From Meghimatium bilineatum (Eukaryota > Mollusca > Gastropoda > Stylommatophora > Philomycidae), in NCBI GenBank assembly GCA_034231615.1, contig CM067322.1:54762357-54826356 (forward strand): 64,000 nt of DNA, given 5' to 3'. The position numbers and the translations under genes are program-made. Below the pieces are notes generated by a model that worked only from the letters and a program-made list of their open reading frames with translations, made no database searches and was not told the origin of the DNA. Shown piece by piece: positions 11,531-23,470 of the stretch. Each line of letters starts with the position of its first letter. Positions within the stretch are counted from its first letter, which is position 1.

Positions 11531-11871
11531 AGTTCCATCTCGAAGATCAATACGGGGCATTAGCATAGCCGTGCTGATGTCGAATGCTTCGGATCGAAAG
11601 TGGCAGATATCGCAGACACATTGTAAAATGATGTAAAATGAATAACACATTCCGTTATCCGTATTATTTCATACTGACCAGTCGTTTGAGAACGAACAGA
11701 GGTGAAGAAGGGCACAGATAGTCATGAGGGACTATAGAAAGGAATGGAACCAAGCCAGGAGAAATGGTCGATAGCATAGTCTGGCTCTCTATATCCTATA
11801 CCCCCACACCCTTCGATAGAAGGGTAAGGAAACTAAGTCAGTACGTATATCTAGTTAGTCAAGGATATCTT

Positions 11872-12327
11872 GAAAATGTTGTTCATTAACTATATCTTGC
11901 TAGCCAGACCATTTTTGTAAATGTTGTTCATTAACTATATCTTGCTAGCCAGACCATTTTTGTAAATGTTGTTCATTAACTATATCTTGCTAGCCAGACC
12001 ATTTTTGAAAATGTTGTTCAATAACTATATCTTGCTAGCCAGACAATTTTAGAAATGTTGTTCAATAACTATATCTTGCTAGCCAGACCATTTTAGAAAT
12101 GTTGTTCAATAACTATATCTTACTAGCCAGACAATTTTAGAAATGTTGTTCAATAACTATATCTTGCTAGCCAGACCATTTTAGAAATGTTGTTCAATAA
12201 CTATATCTTGCTAGCCAGACAATTTTTGAAAATGTTGTTCAATAACTATATCTTACTAGCCAGACAATTTTAGAAATGTTGTTCAATAACTATATCTTGC
12301 TAGCCAGACAATTTTAGAAATGTTGGT
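11872..12327. repeat. 44-bp minisatellite, about 10 units
   Basis: Unit begins gaaatgttgttcaataac and contains cttgctagccagac. Units differ in length (44 or 46 bp, from ttttagaaa versus tttttgaaaa). The first units have 'cattaac' and the later ones 'caataac'. Confidence 0.95.
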
Positions 12328-12854
12328 CCCTAACGATTCTTCATTTAGTTGCTACCGAGAAACGTTCTGCAATATCGGTTTAGGAAATTTTTACTTTTGA
12401 CATCATTCCAAAGCTGTCTGGTCAGATTTCATCCAAAATAAACTACCAAACTGGTCCAGTTTGAAAAGAAGTTTTGAAATATATATGAGCACTTCACCCG
12501 CAAATGTAAAGGGTCGTTAAGTAGTAATTGGAGAATTGATTTAGTCTCTTAATTGACGTAGGGAATGACTAGATGTTTAAAAATGATAAAATCTTCCTTT
12601 ACACTTCAGGAAGTGATTGGTCCTTTAAGTAGAAACTGGAAAGTATGACAATGCGCTGCTGCTCATTTCAGGAACGTGTCTATCTTGCACTTAGGAACTC
12701 TTCGCAATCACCATATGAATTCAATCTGCCATCTCAGTAAGTCTGGAAAATTATGCAATATGATGATACCAACTTATTCTTCCTCTTCTTCATTTATTTT
12801 CACACAGCGCAATATCTAGCAAACTTAATTCAAATGATTTTCTACTATCATTTA
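12328..12854. other. unrecognised stretch
   Basis: AT-rich, with no open frame of note and no repeat recognised. Confidence 0.35.
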
Positions 12855-14035
12855 TGGGGTGCAAATGGTTCCGAGTTGTTCTCGTGGATCCAGAGTTAGC
12901 AAATAACCAGGATCCTAAAAGTACCTCCCCTTTTTGCAACCAGGAAACAGAAAGATAGCTGCTCTTGCTGTCGTTCTGGCCAACACATTTAGACTCTTGT
13001 CCGTGGCTGTAGATGAAGTGATAATTGCCTGCAAAGAAAAAAGGAATATCTCCGAGACCTCTACGCCAACATACAAAGCAGCACAGTCGGCACACAATAA
13101 CGTAAGGCATCAGTGCATGCCGTCTCGGTCAGTCAAAGATGCAGAAATGTTGGATGGGCGGGGTGGTCAATGTCCCGATATGGGTAGTTACGAAGATGTT
13201 GTGATCATATGAGGACACATCGAATCTGGACAATGCAACACGAGTTATTGGGCAGCGATAGTGACAACCGCGCTACAATTGTCCAGCACGAGACTGTCTG
13301 GAGGAAGTGCTATTCATTCTCGAGAAAACACAGATGCCAACATGTCCCACCATATTTTACACCACTCAAAGTAGGATTCATGACTCAGGTATTCGATACG
13401 TGAACTTGAACATGGATTCCTGGGTATGGGAAAACGCTTTGAATACAGCTCCACATTGCACACAGGACAAGCATTTAACAAATTTCTTACCGAAGCAGTG
13501 TTGAGACTCGAACTCTGGAACTGGGCAGCGTAGATGGGGGAAACAACCCCGTGTCATTGAGAGCACTGCAAATCTAGCCCAACTCGACTGTCTCCCTTGC
13601 AAATATGGCTCAGAAATGGGTTCATTACACAAGGGCCAACTGCGACGCAACCGTCCGAGATAGTCGTAATCTACCCAAGGCTGTGGATGATGTGCGCAAT
13701 GGTTAAGAGTAAAAAAAACAGGCCTTGCCGTCACAATGGCCGAGGCGAGTACGTGAGAAATCCACAGGTCTAATCCCAGACCCCCAATGTGTTTGGTTTG
13801 ACAAAGCAGCACCTCGTCTAGTAAGGTGTATCAATTCTAAGACTAATTCGACTTGCGCCGTTGCCCAACACGGCTCATACAGAATAAAATCGGTCTAGGA
13901 CCTAGGGACATGTTGGGTGGTAATGGAATGATCTTTGTACACGAGGAATAGCTCGCTGGCTGCGAAGCGCCTCGTCGCAGGAAATACACACAATGCGTGA
14001 CCCAAGCAAACTATCCGCTCACCTTGTTACATTTA
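12855..14035 (+). mobile_element. element X, copy B
   Basis: The 5' part (ggggtgcaaatgg; gttagcaaataacca at 12,894) parallels 33,338 onward. The sense frame at about 13,010-13,080 has VDEVIIACKEKRNISETS, similar to the copy at 33.5 kb. The block agcccaactcgactgtctc (13,575) matches the duplicated module of the family. The block gctgcgaagcgcctcgtc (13,958) matches 34,152. The antisense frame at 12,915-13,097 is also open and resembles the one in copy A. No intact gene. The tail typical of copies A and E is absent; instead family Y sequence follows at once. Confidence 0.55.
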
Positions 14036-14036
14036 C

Positions 14037-14195
14037 CCCCTCTGCGTAGAAGGCTCCTTCAATAAGCATTGCGCTAAGACGAAAGATGAAGCATTCTGAG
14101 TATGAAAGAAAGCTCTGAGAAACCTCCAGACTGTACACAGGAAGTAAGAGCTAATCGTTCGCAATTCCTAGGGTTCTCAAAGAAGAAGAAGAACT
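14037..14195 (+). mobile_element. interspersed repeat family Y, copy 1 (LINE/SINE-like 3' end)
   Basis: Shares about 150 bp with 40,436-40,590. Both contain ggctccttcaata, gcattg, gaagtaagagctaatc and end ttcgcaattcct..ggttctcaaa. This copy has an AAG tail, the other an AAAC tail. Such variable short-unit tails are typical of LINE or SINE 3' ends. Confidence 0.6.
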
Positions 14196-14644
14196 GTCAT
14201 TTATTATACACAGCGTGGAGTCTAACACATCGTACAATCGGCGTTGCTGTCCTTTATTGTAAATACAGTGCAGATTCTACCTTAGAGTATAGACTGTGCT
14301 ATTATTCTTGATTATACGCAGGGTGTATCTAGTACATTATTTAGAGTTTTTGCTACTGCCATGGTTGTTCACAACATGGGGTCTAGTAGAAAATAGGAAA
14401 TTCCTTGTGGCTATCCTTGGTTATATGAGGCAGATAAATCTTTCATATATTGTTCTTCAAAATCTACATTCTCGTATTCCTGACATGGAATTAATTTTAC
14501 AATTACATTATGCAGGTCTGCATGGTTGACTGCAATGATGCCCTTTGATGTTGCACTTCCAGGTTGATTGTCAGCTAAAATAATCTTTGGTTACACCGTG
14601 AACCCGATGTGAAGTTTGCTCGGATAGTTTTGAGCAGTTGTGAC
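14196..14644. other. unrecognised stretch
   Basis: Short open frames at 14,296-14,529 and 14,609-14,905 match nothing; the second overlaps a LINE in the opposite sense. Confidence 0.35.
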
Positions 14645-15060
14645 TACTCAGTGAAACTTTTCTCCAGAATACATTGTCTATTGTCTATTGTCTTTCCCCA
14701 GGTAGATTGTTATCCACTCTTGCCGTTAAGCGTAGGTGTGCTTGGCGCTCGAGCTTGCGTTCCAAAGCCAGATGTGTGGCATTGGCTGTGCTATGACGTA
14801 TCTGTTCAGGATGTCCCTGACGTTTTCTATCCATCGTTTCTGTGGTCTTCCTCTGAATTTTACCCTGATCTCATTTGGTTATACGTCTGTACAGACAACT
14901 TGTGATGCATTCGCATAATGTGGCCACACCACTTTATCTGCTGCTTTTCTATGTAATCTGTGCAAGGTATTATACCTATTCTTTCCCTGGCGTTTTCATT
15001 TCATAATCTATCGAGCCTGGTGACCCCTGCGGCTTTCCTCAAGCATTTCATCTCACATGT
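14645..15060 (-). mobile_element. LINE 3' end (RGRPxKRWIENVRD family) with 3' UTR
   Basis: Minus-strand translation gives MKCLRKAAGVTRLDRL, IPCTDYIEKQQIKWCGHI, then after frame changes KRWIENVRDILNRY. The following 3' UTR contains cttaacggcaagagtggat. The same C-terminus and UTR phrase occur at 63,560-63,800 (+), and a relative at 57,240-57,420 (+). A decayed non-LTR polymerase end. Confidence 0.8.
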
Positions 15061-15594
15061 CACTAACTCATATGTCACTCCAGAAAACATATCATGAGCA
15101 CATATCTCACGCAGCGTCACTCGTCTTTTCATATCCAGCTATTTCCGTGATTTGTATTGGCTGGCGATACAAAATATATGAAAAGTTACCAATGATCAAA
15201 CACAACTCAAAAGATGCGTATTGCAGTATGAGAGAAGCACTCAATATCTATATTTTAGAGTGGGACTTGACTTAACGCCTTCAATTTCCTTTCTATTTTC
15301 TAATTTGGTAAGGAAGTCAATTTTTGCAACTGAAGTGGTTTTCTTCTCCAACCTAAGTTATCGTCCTCATCTCTATTCTCATACAATGAAGTGAAGATGT
15401 TTAAACTAGAACTTCAGTGTTCACCAATTTACAGCTTTGTATACCATACCGCTAAATACCATCCACATGTCTTGCCACATGTCTTGCCACATGTGTGTGA
15501 TTCATCTAATGTACTCAAGGAAAGCTGATTGGATCCCTGATCTGTCCATCAAGATATAATAAGATACTTTTAAATGTAGTCTTTGAGCTGTAAT
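15061..15594. other. unrecognised stretch
   Basis: Contains a short tandem phrase (cttgccacatgt twice at 15,472-15,495). No gene recognised. Confidence 0.35.
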
Positions 15595-16570
15595 CTGCTA
15601 TCGTGCAATCCCAGGGTAAGCAGATAACCAAGATTCTAAAAGTCCTTTCTAAATGCACGTGCTTCATCCTGGAAACAGATTGCTTCAAAACTCGTGCGAA
15701 GCGATCTGACTACACTTTATAGATAGTATTCGACTCGGACAGTGTAGACAGTGATCGAATGAGAATTGATGCACAAGACAAACAATATCTATAAGTAGCA
15801 AATAAAAAAATTCCACATTAAAAAACACTGTGCAGCACAAAGCAAGACAACAGCTGTCAGATGATCATATCTGAAGGCTCACGAACTAGAAAATAGTGAC
15901 CAAGTCTCTGCAGAAGTATGGTATGTCTATTAATTACAAGCGAAGGTTGTTACATCGTCAGAGACCATCACCATATGCAAGAATACTAACTACAATCGAA
16001 ACAATAACGAAATAAATATGCATGCTCGGAAATGAGCTTTCATATTTTTGTGTGGAAAGAAACAAGCAGGAGACCGTATCGTCTTGGCACGGAGAAAAAT
16101 TTGTATAGAAGCTTGGACGAGATAATCAAGATGTCACTGAAAGAAATAGCTAAGATGGCGAACAAACCCTACTTCAACATTACTATTGAGCATTATCCTA
16201 TGTCGAAACCAGGATTACAGTCGAGATATAGATAGTACCAGATAACACAGAAGGAAACGGACCATTTAATTATACATTAAAACCTCACTAACGGCGGAAA
16301 ACATCATACGAGATAGACATAGTAGATGGAAGTCTAAATACTGGTATCTGCTTACAGTATCCACGGAAACTTCAACCCAGGTAGTAATTTGGTTTGTTCA
16401 GTCCAAAGGTACATTGGGTGTTTAAACTTTATGACATAGAACTGATGAAGATTCGTTTCATAGTGACAGACAGGAAGGCAGTCACAGGTTAAGGAGGCTT
16501 TGACCTATCCGAAAAGCATGCCGATATCGGATGTGGTAGATCTATATTGCAAAAATCAACGTTGGCATTA
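15595..16570 (+). mobile_element. element X, copy C (strongly decayed)
   Basis: The left end (gggtaagcagataaccaag at 15,613) matches the 5' end of the element, and gtgacagacaggaaggcag (16,459) with gccgatatcggatgtg (16,521) matches its 3' block at 34,230-34,310. The interior is too diverged for me to align, so it could be two separate fragments. Confidence 0.45.
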
Positions 16571-16739
16571 CGTATTTTACTCCCCCCGACGTAAAAAAAC
16601 GCGAAAATTCGTCTTGATTATCAGAGAAAATTCAAGACAAACGAAAATCAACATCATGTGAAGTCTGGAATCAAAGGTTGTCTGCATAGCTACTACAACA
16701 CCCTCTGAATCTTCCGTTATTGGTACACTCTGATGGAAT

Positions 16740-17430
16740 GTATCATTTCCTTCTGGTGATGATTTACTCTTGTACCTGTTGCTCTAGTCTCTGAATTTTA
16801 CCTTCCACTATCTCCTCTACATTATGACATGTCTTTTTGAATGTTCAAAATATTTTGTCTGTTAATTTTTATTTCCTTTAACATTTCTGTTTTCGTACAC
16901 AGTGCTGTCAGCATATTTTTGTTTCTTATCGTCTCTTTTATCACATTCTTCCCATATATCCACATTTCCGAAACACCAATTCTGCCTTCCAGCTCTATGT
17001 TCATTGCCTAAATTCCTTAACCATACACTAATGTAAAGTATATATATATATATAGTACACTGCAATTTTTATATTTAGCTTGTCAACATTTTTTTGAGGA
17101 TGTTAGTAAATTTCTTATGTCAGTGAAAGTAGTTTGAGCCATCCCTGTTCTCTCATAAGCTTCTGGTTCACATGTAACATCATTTGTGATTGTGTGTCCA
17201 AGTTCGCGTAATAAACTGTTTACTTATTGCAGTATCTTCCTATACTTTTTTGTTTAGCATTAATTTCTCCTTAATCTTGATGAATACCATATTTGTGCTA
17301 TCTTTTTTTTCTCGTAATATCTTGTCCTTATTCTTTACTTGATCAATCGACTTCATATATTATTCTTGTAACTCCTGTTAATTTTCTGCAAATAGAACTG
17401 TGTCATCTGCATATCGCAGATTTGTATATT
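16740..17430 (-). mobile_element. LINE reverse transcriptase fragment with YADD motif
   Basis: On the minus strand the catalytic motif reads RYADDTVLFAEN (about 17,388-17,423), followed after stops by LLRELGHTITNDVTCEPEA and, further on, WLRNLGNEHRAGRQNWCFGN. This is palm motif C and the thumb of a non-LTR reverse transcriptase. YADD is intact, but stops and frame changes lie throughout. A (TA)n tract at 17,040-17,054 interrupts it. Confidence 0.75.
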
Positions 17431-17559
17431 AATATCCAACTAAGCCTGGAATTATTTATGTATCAGTTCAAAAAGGGTTCAAAAGACGTAGAGGATTGAC
17501 TTCACTGTACTCGGTTTCCCATATGTACTCCGTCACTCTCAACGAAGCAGACGGAGCTG

Positions 17560-17735
17560 TCGAGAGTACCACTCATAGCACGTAACTCCGTAGCTTCAAG
17601 CGATAATCCACAGGGATCCCCGAACAAATCCACCTTGTACATAAGACGACACGAACCGTATTCGAATTCATGAGCTCTTGATCACAATGTGAACAGCTTA
17701 ACCACTACGCTAGGGAGATCTCCCGTATGGCTATT
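17560..17735 (-). mobile_element. tRNA-derived SINE
   Basis: The minus strand has an A box tagcgtagtgg (17,712-17,702) and a B box attcgaatac (about 17,667-17,658). Their starts lie about 44 nt apart, the spacing in a real tRNA. The rest does not fold into an obvious tRNA for me, so a SINE head is more likely than a tRNA gene. The far end is uncertain. Confidence 0.6.
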
Positions 17736-17746
17736 TGTATCTGTAA

Positions 17747-17971
17747 CAGTGTTTCCCTACCTGTGGTCTACACCCCACAATAGGGGGAGGGTGGGGTAGA
17801 TAATTAGACTGTTCAAGGGAGGGGGACAACTTGTTTGTTCAGGGTGGCAATATGGGTGAATAATGCAATTTTTTTAATGTAAAAAATATGTATGTTACAT
17901 AGGGGTGGGGGCGATCAGAATTTTAGAAAGATTTAGGTGGGCATGGTAAAAAAAAAATTAGGGAAACACTG
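17747..17971. mobile_element. hAT-type miniature inverted-repeat element
   Basis: Starts cagtgtttcccta and ends tagggaaacactg, a perfect 13-bp terminal inverted repeat of hAT type. Flanking octamers atctgtaa and ttctaaat are only half alike, yet both fit the hAT target consensus with T at position 2. There is no transposase inside, so it is non-autonomous. Confidence 0.75.
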
Positions 17972-18369
17972 TTCTAAATGTTTAACCGTCGCCATCTACA
18001 GTAACAATGATCTCTGCATAGATCAGCGGTGAGCAAAATACCGCCCATTAACCAATTTTATCCTGCCCGTCGAGCTGTTATAAAAGTACATCCAATGCTG
18101 TGTAATTATGCGTAAATTACTAAAACAAAATAACACAAAGAAAATAAGACAGCAGTTATAGTCATGACAGGCATGCACCCAACGATAAACGAAGGGAATT
18201 ATAATTACAATAGATTCAGGAAGCTGTGAGTGGATTGTATTATCTTGAAATAATAGTAAAATATAAGCGTAGTCTATGTACACTCAACAATGCAAATATT
18301 ATTGTCCAAGTGAGAAACTGTTCATCATTATCAAGTTCCGTCTCCGCAACGAAGGTTGACTGCAGCAGA
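17972..18369. other. unrecognised stretch
   Basis: No gene or repeat recognised. Confidence 0.3.
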
Positions 18370-18500
18370 CTTCTGATATCCCCTGTCTCGTGTTTTGGTG
18401 GTGCACTCTGCTAGACTTTAACATGTCCATCTTATTATGTTACTCTATCACTTGCATAGCTACCTACCTCTTGCCTGCCTACCTACGACTTTTATGTGTG
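18370..18500 (-). mobile_element. small LINE fragment
   Basis: The phrase around agactttaacatgtccatct resembles 26,170-26,260, which lies in a minus-strand LINE C-terminus. Too short to classify. Confidence 0.4.
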
Positions 18501-18849
18501 TGTATGCATTATATAAATATAGTCTCACTAAGTTTGCTGTGCGTTGAGTTTCAAGTGAAATATAGATCGCAATATGTCGTCATTAAAAGGTGTGTAATTG
18601 CATGTCGCAGTGCTCAGTGTGGGTCACCAAATTTCTGTTAGCTGCAGGTCTAGCTTTTGCTCGCTGTTCAAGAACAACTTTCCTTGTGCTACATGCCATT
18701 TTATGCAATGCGAATTGCCATGAGCATTAGTGGGTTTTTTTTTTCCTTTTATACATGATGTAACGTCAATAACGGGGTACATACCTGCATTAAATACCCA
18801 CACACAACCGACTCCGCAGTCACATGTATACAAAGTTCAAGATTGGCAA

Positions 18850-19025
18850 CACAGCCATGTGTACATGTGGACAGGCAGCACAGAGTGCCAAACATATACT
18901 TCAAGAGTGTTCTGAGCATGAAAAGCTTAGGCAGACATATTGACCAGAGGAAACAACACTGGAATCAAAGCTCTATGGGACACTGTATGAACTACAAAAG
19001 ACAGTGAGCTTTATTCAGGAGACCC
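18850..19025 (+). mobile_element. LINE C-terminal end (RNase H type)
   Basis: Reads MCTCGQAAQSAKHILQEC, then RQTYWPEETTLESKLYGT and LYELQKTVSFIQETQLQI before a stop. This is the zinc-knuckle-like Cys/His end that follows the RNase H domain in one LINE clade. A related piece is at 54,455-54,835. Confidence 0.75.
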
Positions 19026-19054
19026 AATTACAGATATAGACATGTTTTAAGTGA

Positions 19055-19180
19055 ACGAAAGAAGAAGAATAAAAAGAACGAATAAAGAACGAATGAACGA
19101 ATAAAGAAGAAGAACGAATGAACGAATAAAGAAGAAGAAGATGAACAAATGAACGAATGAACGATAAAGAAGAAGAAGAA
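19055..19180. repeat. purine-rich tandem repeat (gaacgaataaagaagaa type)
   Basis: Short units built from gaacgaat and aagaagaa. It directly follows the 3' end of the LINE at 18,850, so it may be that element's expanded tail. Confidence 0.75.
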
Positions 19181-20319
19181 ATACCCACAATTCATGTGAT
19201 GTAGTGTCACCAGCAATAATGAATGAGTGCACATAGACTTTACAGATACCGTTATATATATATATATATTCAATGGAAAGTAGGATCGGGATGGCCACAA
19301 CTGTATCCTTAATGTGAGAAAGACATTATCTAAATACCGTTCATAAATTCAGTGATTACCATAATTGATTAGGGATGTATTTTGGGCGAATAAATTATAA
19401 TTTTCCTTTTCTTTTCTCAAAGTTTAATGTAAATTTCCTCCATCAACATAATTTGACAGTTCAAGTGTATTTTTCCTGATCAAAAAGTATGAAAAAAATA
19501 TTGCATTTTATTTACACATTCGACCCGTGACACGCGCGCATTTCTGTTTCTACTATACGATTATATGTGTGGCACATATGATGTGTCAATCCCTATAGGT
19601 AATATGAATTTTAAATCAGTGTCATAGCACACTGTTTCCATTATGTACTCAGCTGCTTCCTCAGAGGTTTACCAGACACCTCCTGACTAGAGTCGCTTAC
19701 CGACTTGAACAGTAGCGATGACGTCATTCCTCGACTTTCCCAAAGTATGAGTCCACCTAATCAACAACCTGGTGACCTTGTGAACCATGGAGTAATTTTT
19801 ATTTAAAACGATAGAAAACGAGTGCATTTAAAACTCGGATATGCTGGTCAGCGGTGAATGACTTACTATTACAGTACCACGGCTGGATATGATAATCCGC
19901 TGTTGACTGTTCTAAACAACAACAGCAAAAATGTGTATTTATTCTGAACCAGAAAATCGGTCATACTATATTTATCTTTAAGACATGCGTATTCTTTGTT
20001 CTACATTGATTTTTAGACTATTTGCTATTGTTATTTTGACAACTTCAAATATTTAAAAAAAAATCATTTTGTTCAATTGCTCAATCTTCTTTGGTCACCA
20101 TGTCTGTCACTTCGTTACCATGGATATTTCTGTTGTATTCACTGTTCTATCATTGTTCATTTACACTGTGATTTCTCATGTCCACAGAAAGCATGACCTG
20201 TATAAACATGCCATTAAAAAAAAAACCGAATTTTCGCATTATATCTTTTACTCGTATCTGATCGCTTTATTGATTATCTGTGACCAATAATGTGAGATCA
20301 ATGCTCTCATCTCTCGCTA
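19181..20319. other. unrecognised stretch
   Basis: AT-rich. A (TA)n tract lies at 19,253-19,269. No gene recognised. Confidence 0.35.
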
Positions 20320-20394
20320 CTAGCTGTCACCAATGCAGACATTTATCAACACTAGCTAACAATCAAATCTGTCACCGCTATCTGTTATATTTCA

Positions 20395-21215
20395 TCTCTA
20401 GCTGATATCTCACCACTGGCTGGCATATCTCATCACTGGCTGCCTTATATCATCATTGGCTGCCTTATATCATCACTGGCTGCCTTATATCATCACTGGC
20501 TGCCTTATATCATCACTGGCTGCCTTATATCATCACTGGCTGCCTTATATCATCACTGGCTGTCTTATATAATCACTGGCTGTCTTATATCATCATTGGC
20601 TGCCTTATATAATCACTGGCTGCCTTATATTATCACTGACTGGCATATCTCATCACTGGCTGGCTTATCTCATCACTGGCTGCCTTATATCATCACTGGC
20701 TGCCTTATATCATCACTGGCTGCCTTATATCATCACTGGCTGCCTTATATCATCACTGGCTGTCTTATATCATCACTGGCTGCCTTATATCATCACTGGC
20801 TGCCTTATATCATCACTGGCTGTCTTATATCATCACTGGCTGCCATATATCATCACTGACTGTCATATCATGCCACTACACGTCATCTTATACCAATAGG
20901 TGTCATCTCTCACCACTAGCTGCACTGTTTCACCACTAGCTGTCATCTCTCATCACTAGCTGCACTGTTTCACCACTAGCTGCACTGTTTCACCACTAGC
21001 TGTCATCTCTCATCACTAGCTGCACTGTTTCACCACTAGCTGCACTGTTTCACCACTAGCTGCACTGTTTCACCACTAGCTGCACTGTTTCACAACTAGC
21101 TGCACTGTTTCACCACTAGCTGTCATCTCTCATCACTAGCTGTCATCTCTCATCACTAGCTGTCATCTCTCATCACTAGCTGTCATCTCTCATCACTAGC
21201 TGTCATCTCTCAACA
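20395..21215. repeat. 20-bp minisatellite in two blocks
   Basis: The left block (to about 20,870, some 23 units) has catcactggctgccttatat. The right block (about 20,895-21,215, some 16 units) mixes caccactagctgcactgttt with catcactagctgtcatctct. All share 'catcactRgctg'. Degenerate units extend from about 20,320 to 21,440. Confidence 0.95.
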
Positions 21216-21639
21216 CCAACTGTCATCAATGGTGCTATGTTTCACCTCTAACTATAATAATGTTTGGCTTATGTCATCTCTCACAACTAGTTGTTATCTT
21301 TCACCACAAGCTGTCATCTGTCATCACTAGCTATCACCAATGATATCATCTATAAACAGTAGATGTCATCAATTCTGCCATCGAATACCACTATCCATCA
21401 TTAATTATGTAATATATCTCCACTAGCTGTTACTAAAATTGTTATGTCTCACTACATATTTTTTTCTCTACTTCTAGTCGTTCTTCTTGTCTTTTTTATG
21501 GCTTATCTCTTAGTTCACTTTTCTTCTCACATGATGTTAACAATGTTCTAACTTTTCCTTGATTCTATACTCTTCACATTACTCTCAATTTCACTTACAA
21601 TTGTGATTTCTCTTATGGGCAGATTACCATTTATTTCTA

Positions 21640-21800
21640 ATTTCTTTGTTTTGTCTTAAGAAGTTTTTCGAATCGGTCTATATGTATGTTTCCAACTAGG
21701 CTTGTCACTCTACGCACATTAGCTTCTTTTATGATGAAGGCTTTTAGTCGAAACGTTCTCTATGAGTATTGGTTTGTTCTTAGTATGGTGTTAATGTTAT
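21640..21800 (+). ncRNA. possible decayed hammerhead-ribozyme-like motif of a Penelope-like element
   Basis: At 21,732-21,754 TGATGA is followed by a 3-bp stem (GGC/GTC) and GAAAC, the hammerhead core order. The invariant C before TGATGA is an A, so cleavage is unlikely. A relative is at 32,475. Hammerheads are known in Penelope-like elements; the assignment here is inference. Confidence 0.35.
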
Positions 21801-21859
21801 TCAAATGACGTTACGTTATCTGTTTCCGTTAACATAGCTTGTACCCACTAGACTGTGGT

Positions 21860-23157
21860 TTTATTATTTTACTGCTACCTGTATGTGAAAAAGTACGACA
21901 AGTGGAGGGCCTGACGGTCTCAACCTGGCCCACCAGTACAACCAACATGTAACAGCAAATCCTTGGTACATTATATGCCCTTAAAGTGAGGTTTTACTCT
22001 TGTGAAAGCCCCCAAATCGCATCATTTGTGCCATTAAAACTTGACAACACTGATAGCTAGCCTTCTACATACGAAATACATCTTATATAATACGAAATAC
22101 ATATACAAAAAACATATACGAAATACTTATACGAAATACATATATAAGTGCACAAACTTATATAAGTGTTCTATTGCTCGTTACCGTTAGGATCAAAGCA
22201 GACATACTATAGCATCATTGCTATGAAGCACTAAGAGGAACAAAATAAAGTATGTTTTGCTGGGGATAGATACGGGAACACGGAATAACTATATCGTGCA
22301 TATACATAATAATAATACATATTACAAACCCCGTCAGAATCGTAGAAGCTTCATATTGGATTATTCAGCATATAATGTCCTCCACATACGTTAATCCTCG
22401 GTCACCCAGACGAATATTACAAAATTTCGGTCCTGATCATCCCAAAGAGAGTCAAAGAGACACAAAAACCTTCCTGAATTCGAAAGAATGTAGTAGTAGG
22501 TAATGCATTTGCCTCTCTTTTGGGGAGGCATGCCCTTTCAACCAGCGGACAAAGTCCAATTAGGTTATATCAGAACACACTAACATAAAATATTAGAGGT
22601 AACAAAAACACCAAAGTATTAATAGATGACATATCGAAAGAATATGTCGGGTCGAAGCGCCTACATACCGCAGTTTACCTGAAGACTATGATCCATGGAC
22701 TTCGTTGTTCTCACAATATCTTGCTAATCTATTGGAGTGTTATAACGAAAACTGATGAAGAGGTGTACAACGAGGTGTCCATAAATTAACAATTGGGAGG
22801 GGGCGGGGTGTTGTAAAATTTGAGAGTTGTTCTTAAGGAGGATGGAGAGTTTGAACAAAGTTGACGTCAACTGAATGGTTTTTATACATCAATTAAATTG
22901 TCTGAATTTGATTTTTTTTTAAATATGAAAAATTATGTCGGGTTTTTGTCCACATTTTGTGCAAAAAAAGATTTGTTAGGAATGGGTGTACATTTTTTGA
23001 CGAAATTAAGCAGAAGGATAAATCCCTAAATTCTTGACAGGTTATTGACAAGGGATGGATACGGTCTGAAATTGCTAAAAATGTGTTGTCGTAATTTATG
23101 GACAGCCCCAAAGAAATGAAATTACAACATACAAAATTAAACAGGACTCGTTGCAAG
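21860..23157. other. unrecognised stretch
   Basis: A short tacgaaatacatata repeat lies at 22,066-22,145. No gene recognised. Confidence 0.35.
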
Positions 23158-23470
23158 TAATAATCTGAGGATCACTTACAACGAACGTGGCATAATCTGA
23201 GGATCACTTACAACGAACGTGGCATAATCTGAGGATCACTTACAACGAACATGGCTAATCTGAGGAACACGTACAATGAAAATTACATAATCGGAGAATC
23301 ACTTACACAGAACATGACATAATACACTTACATACGAGGAACACTTACAACGAACATGGCATAATCTGTGGAACACTTACAATGAACATGGCATAATCTA
23401 AGGATCACTTACAACGAACATGGTATAAAGTGACGAACAATTACAACGACCATGGCATAATATGAAGCAC
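23158..23470. repeat. 32-bp minisatellite, about 9 units
   Basis: Unit contains taatctgaggatcactta and caacgaacatggca. The first three units are nearly identical; later ones decay and vary in length. Confidence 0.9.

Noticed and set aside
17657..17735. Genuine tRNA gene on the minus strand
   Set aside because: Promoter boxes fit, but the flanking bases do not pair as an acceptor stem; SINE preferred.
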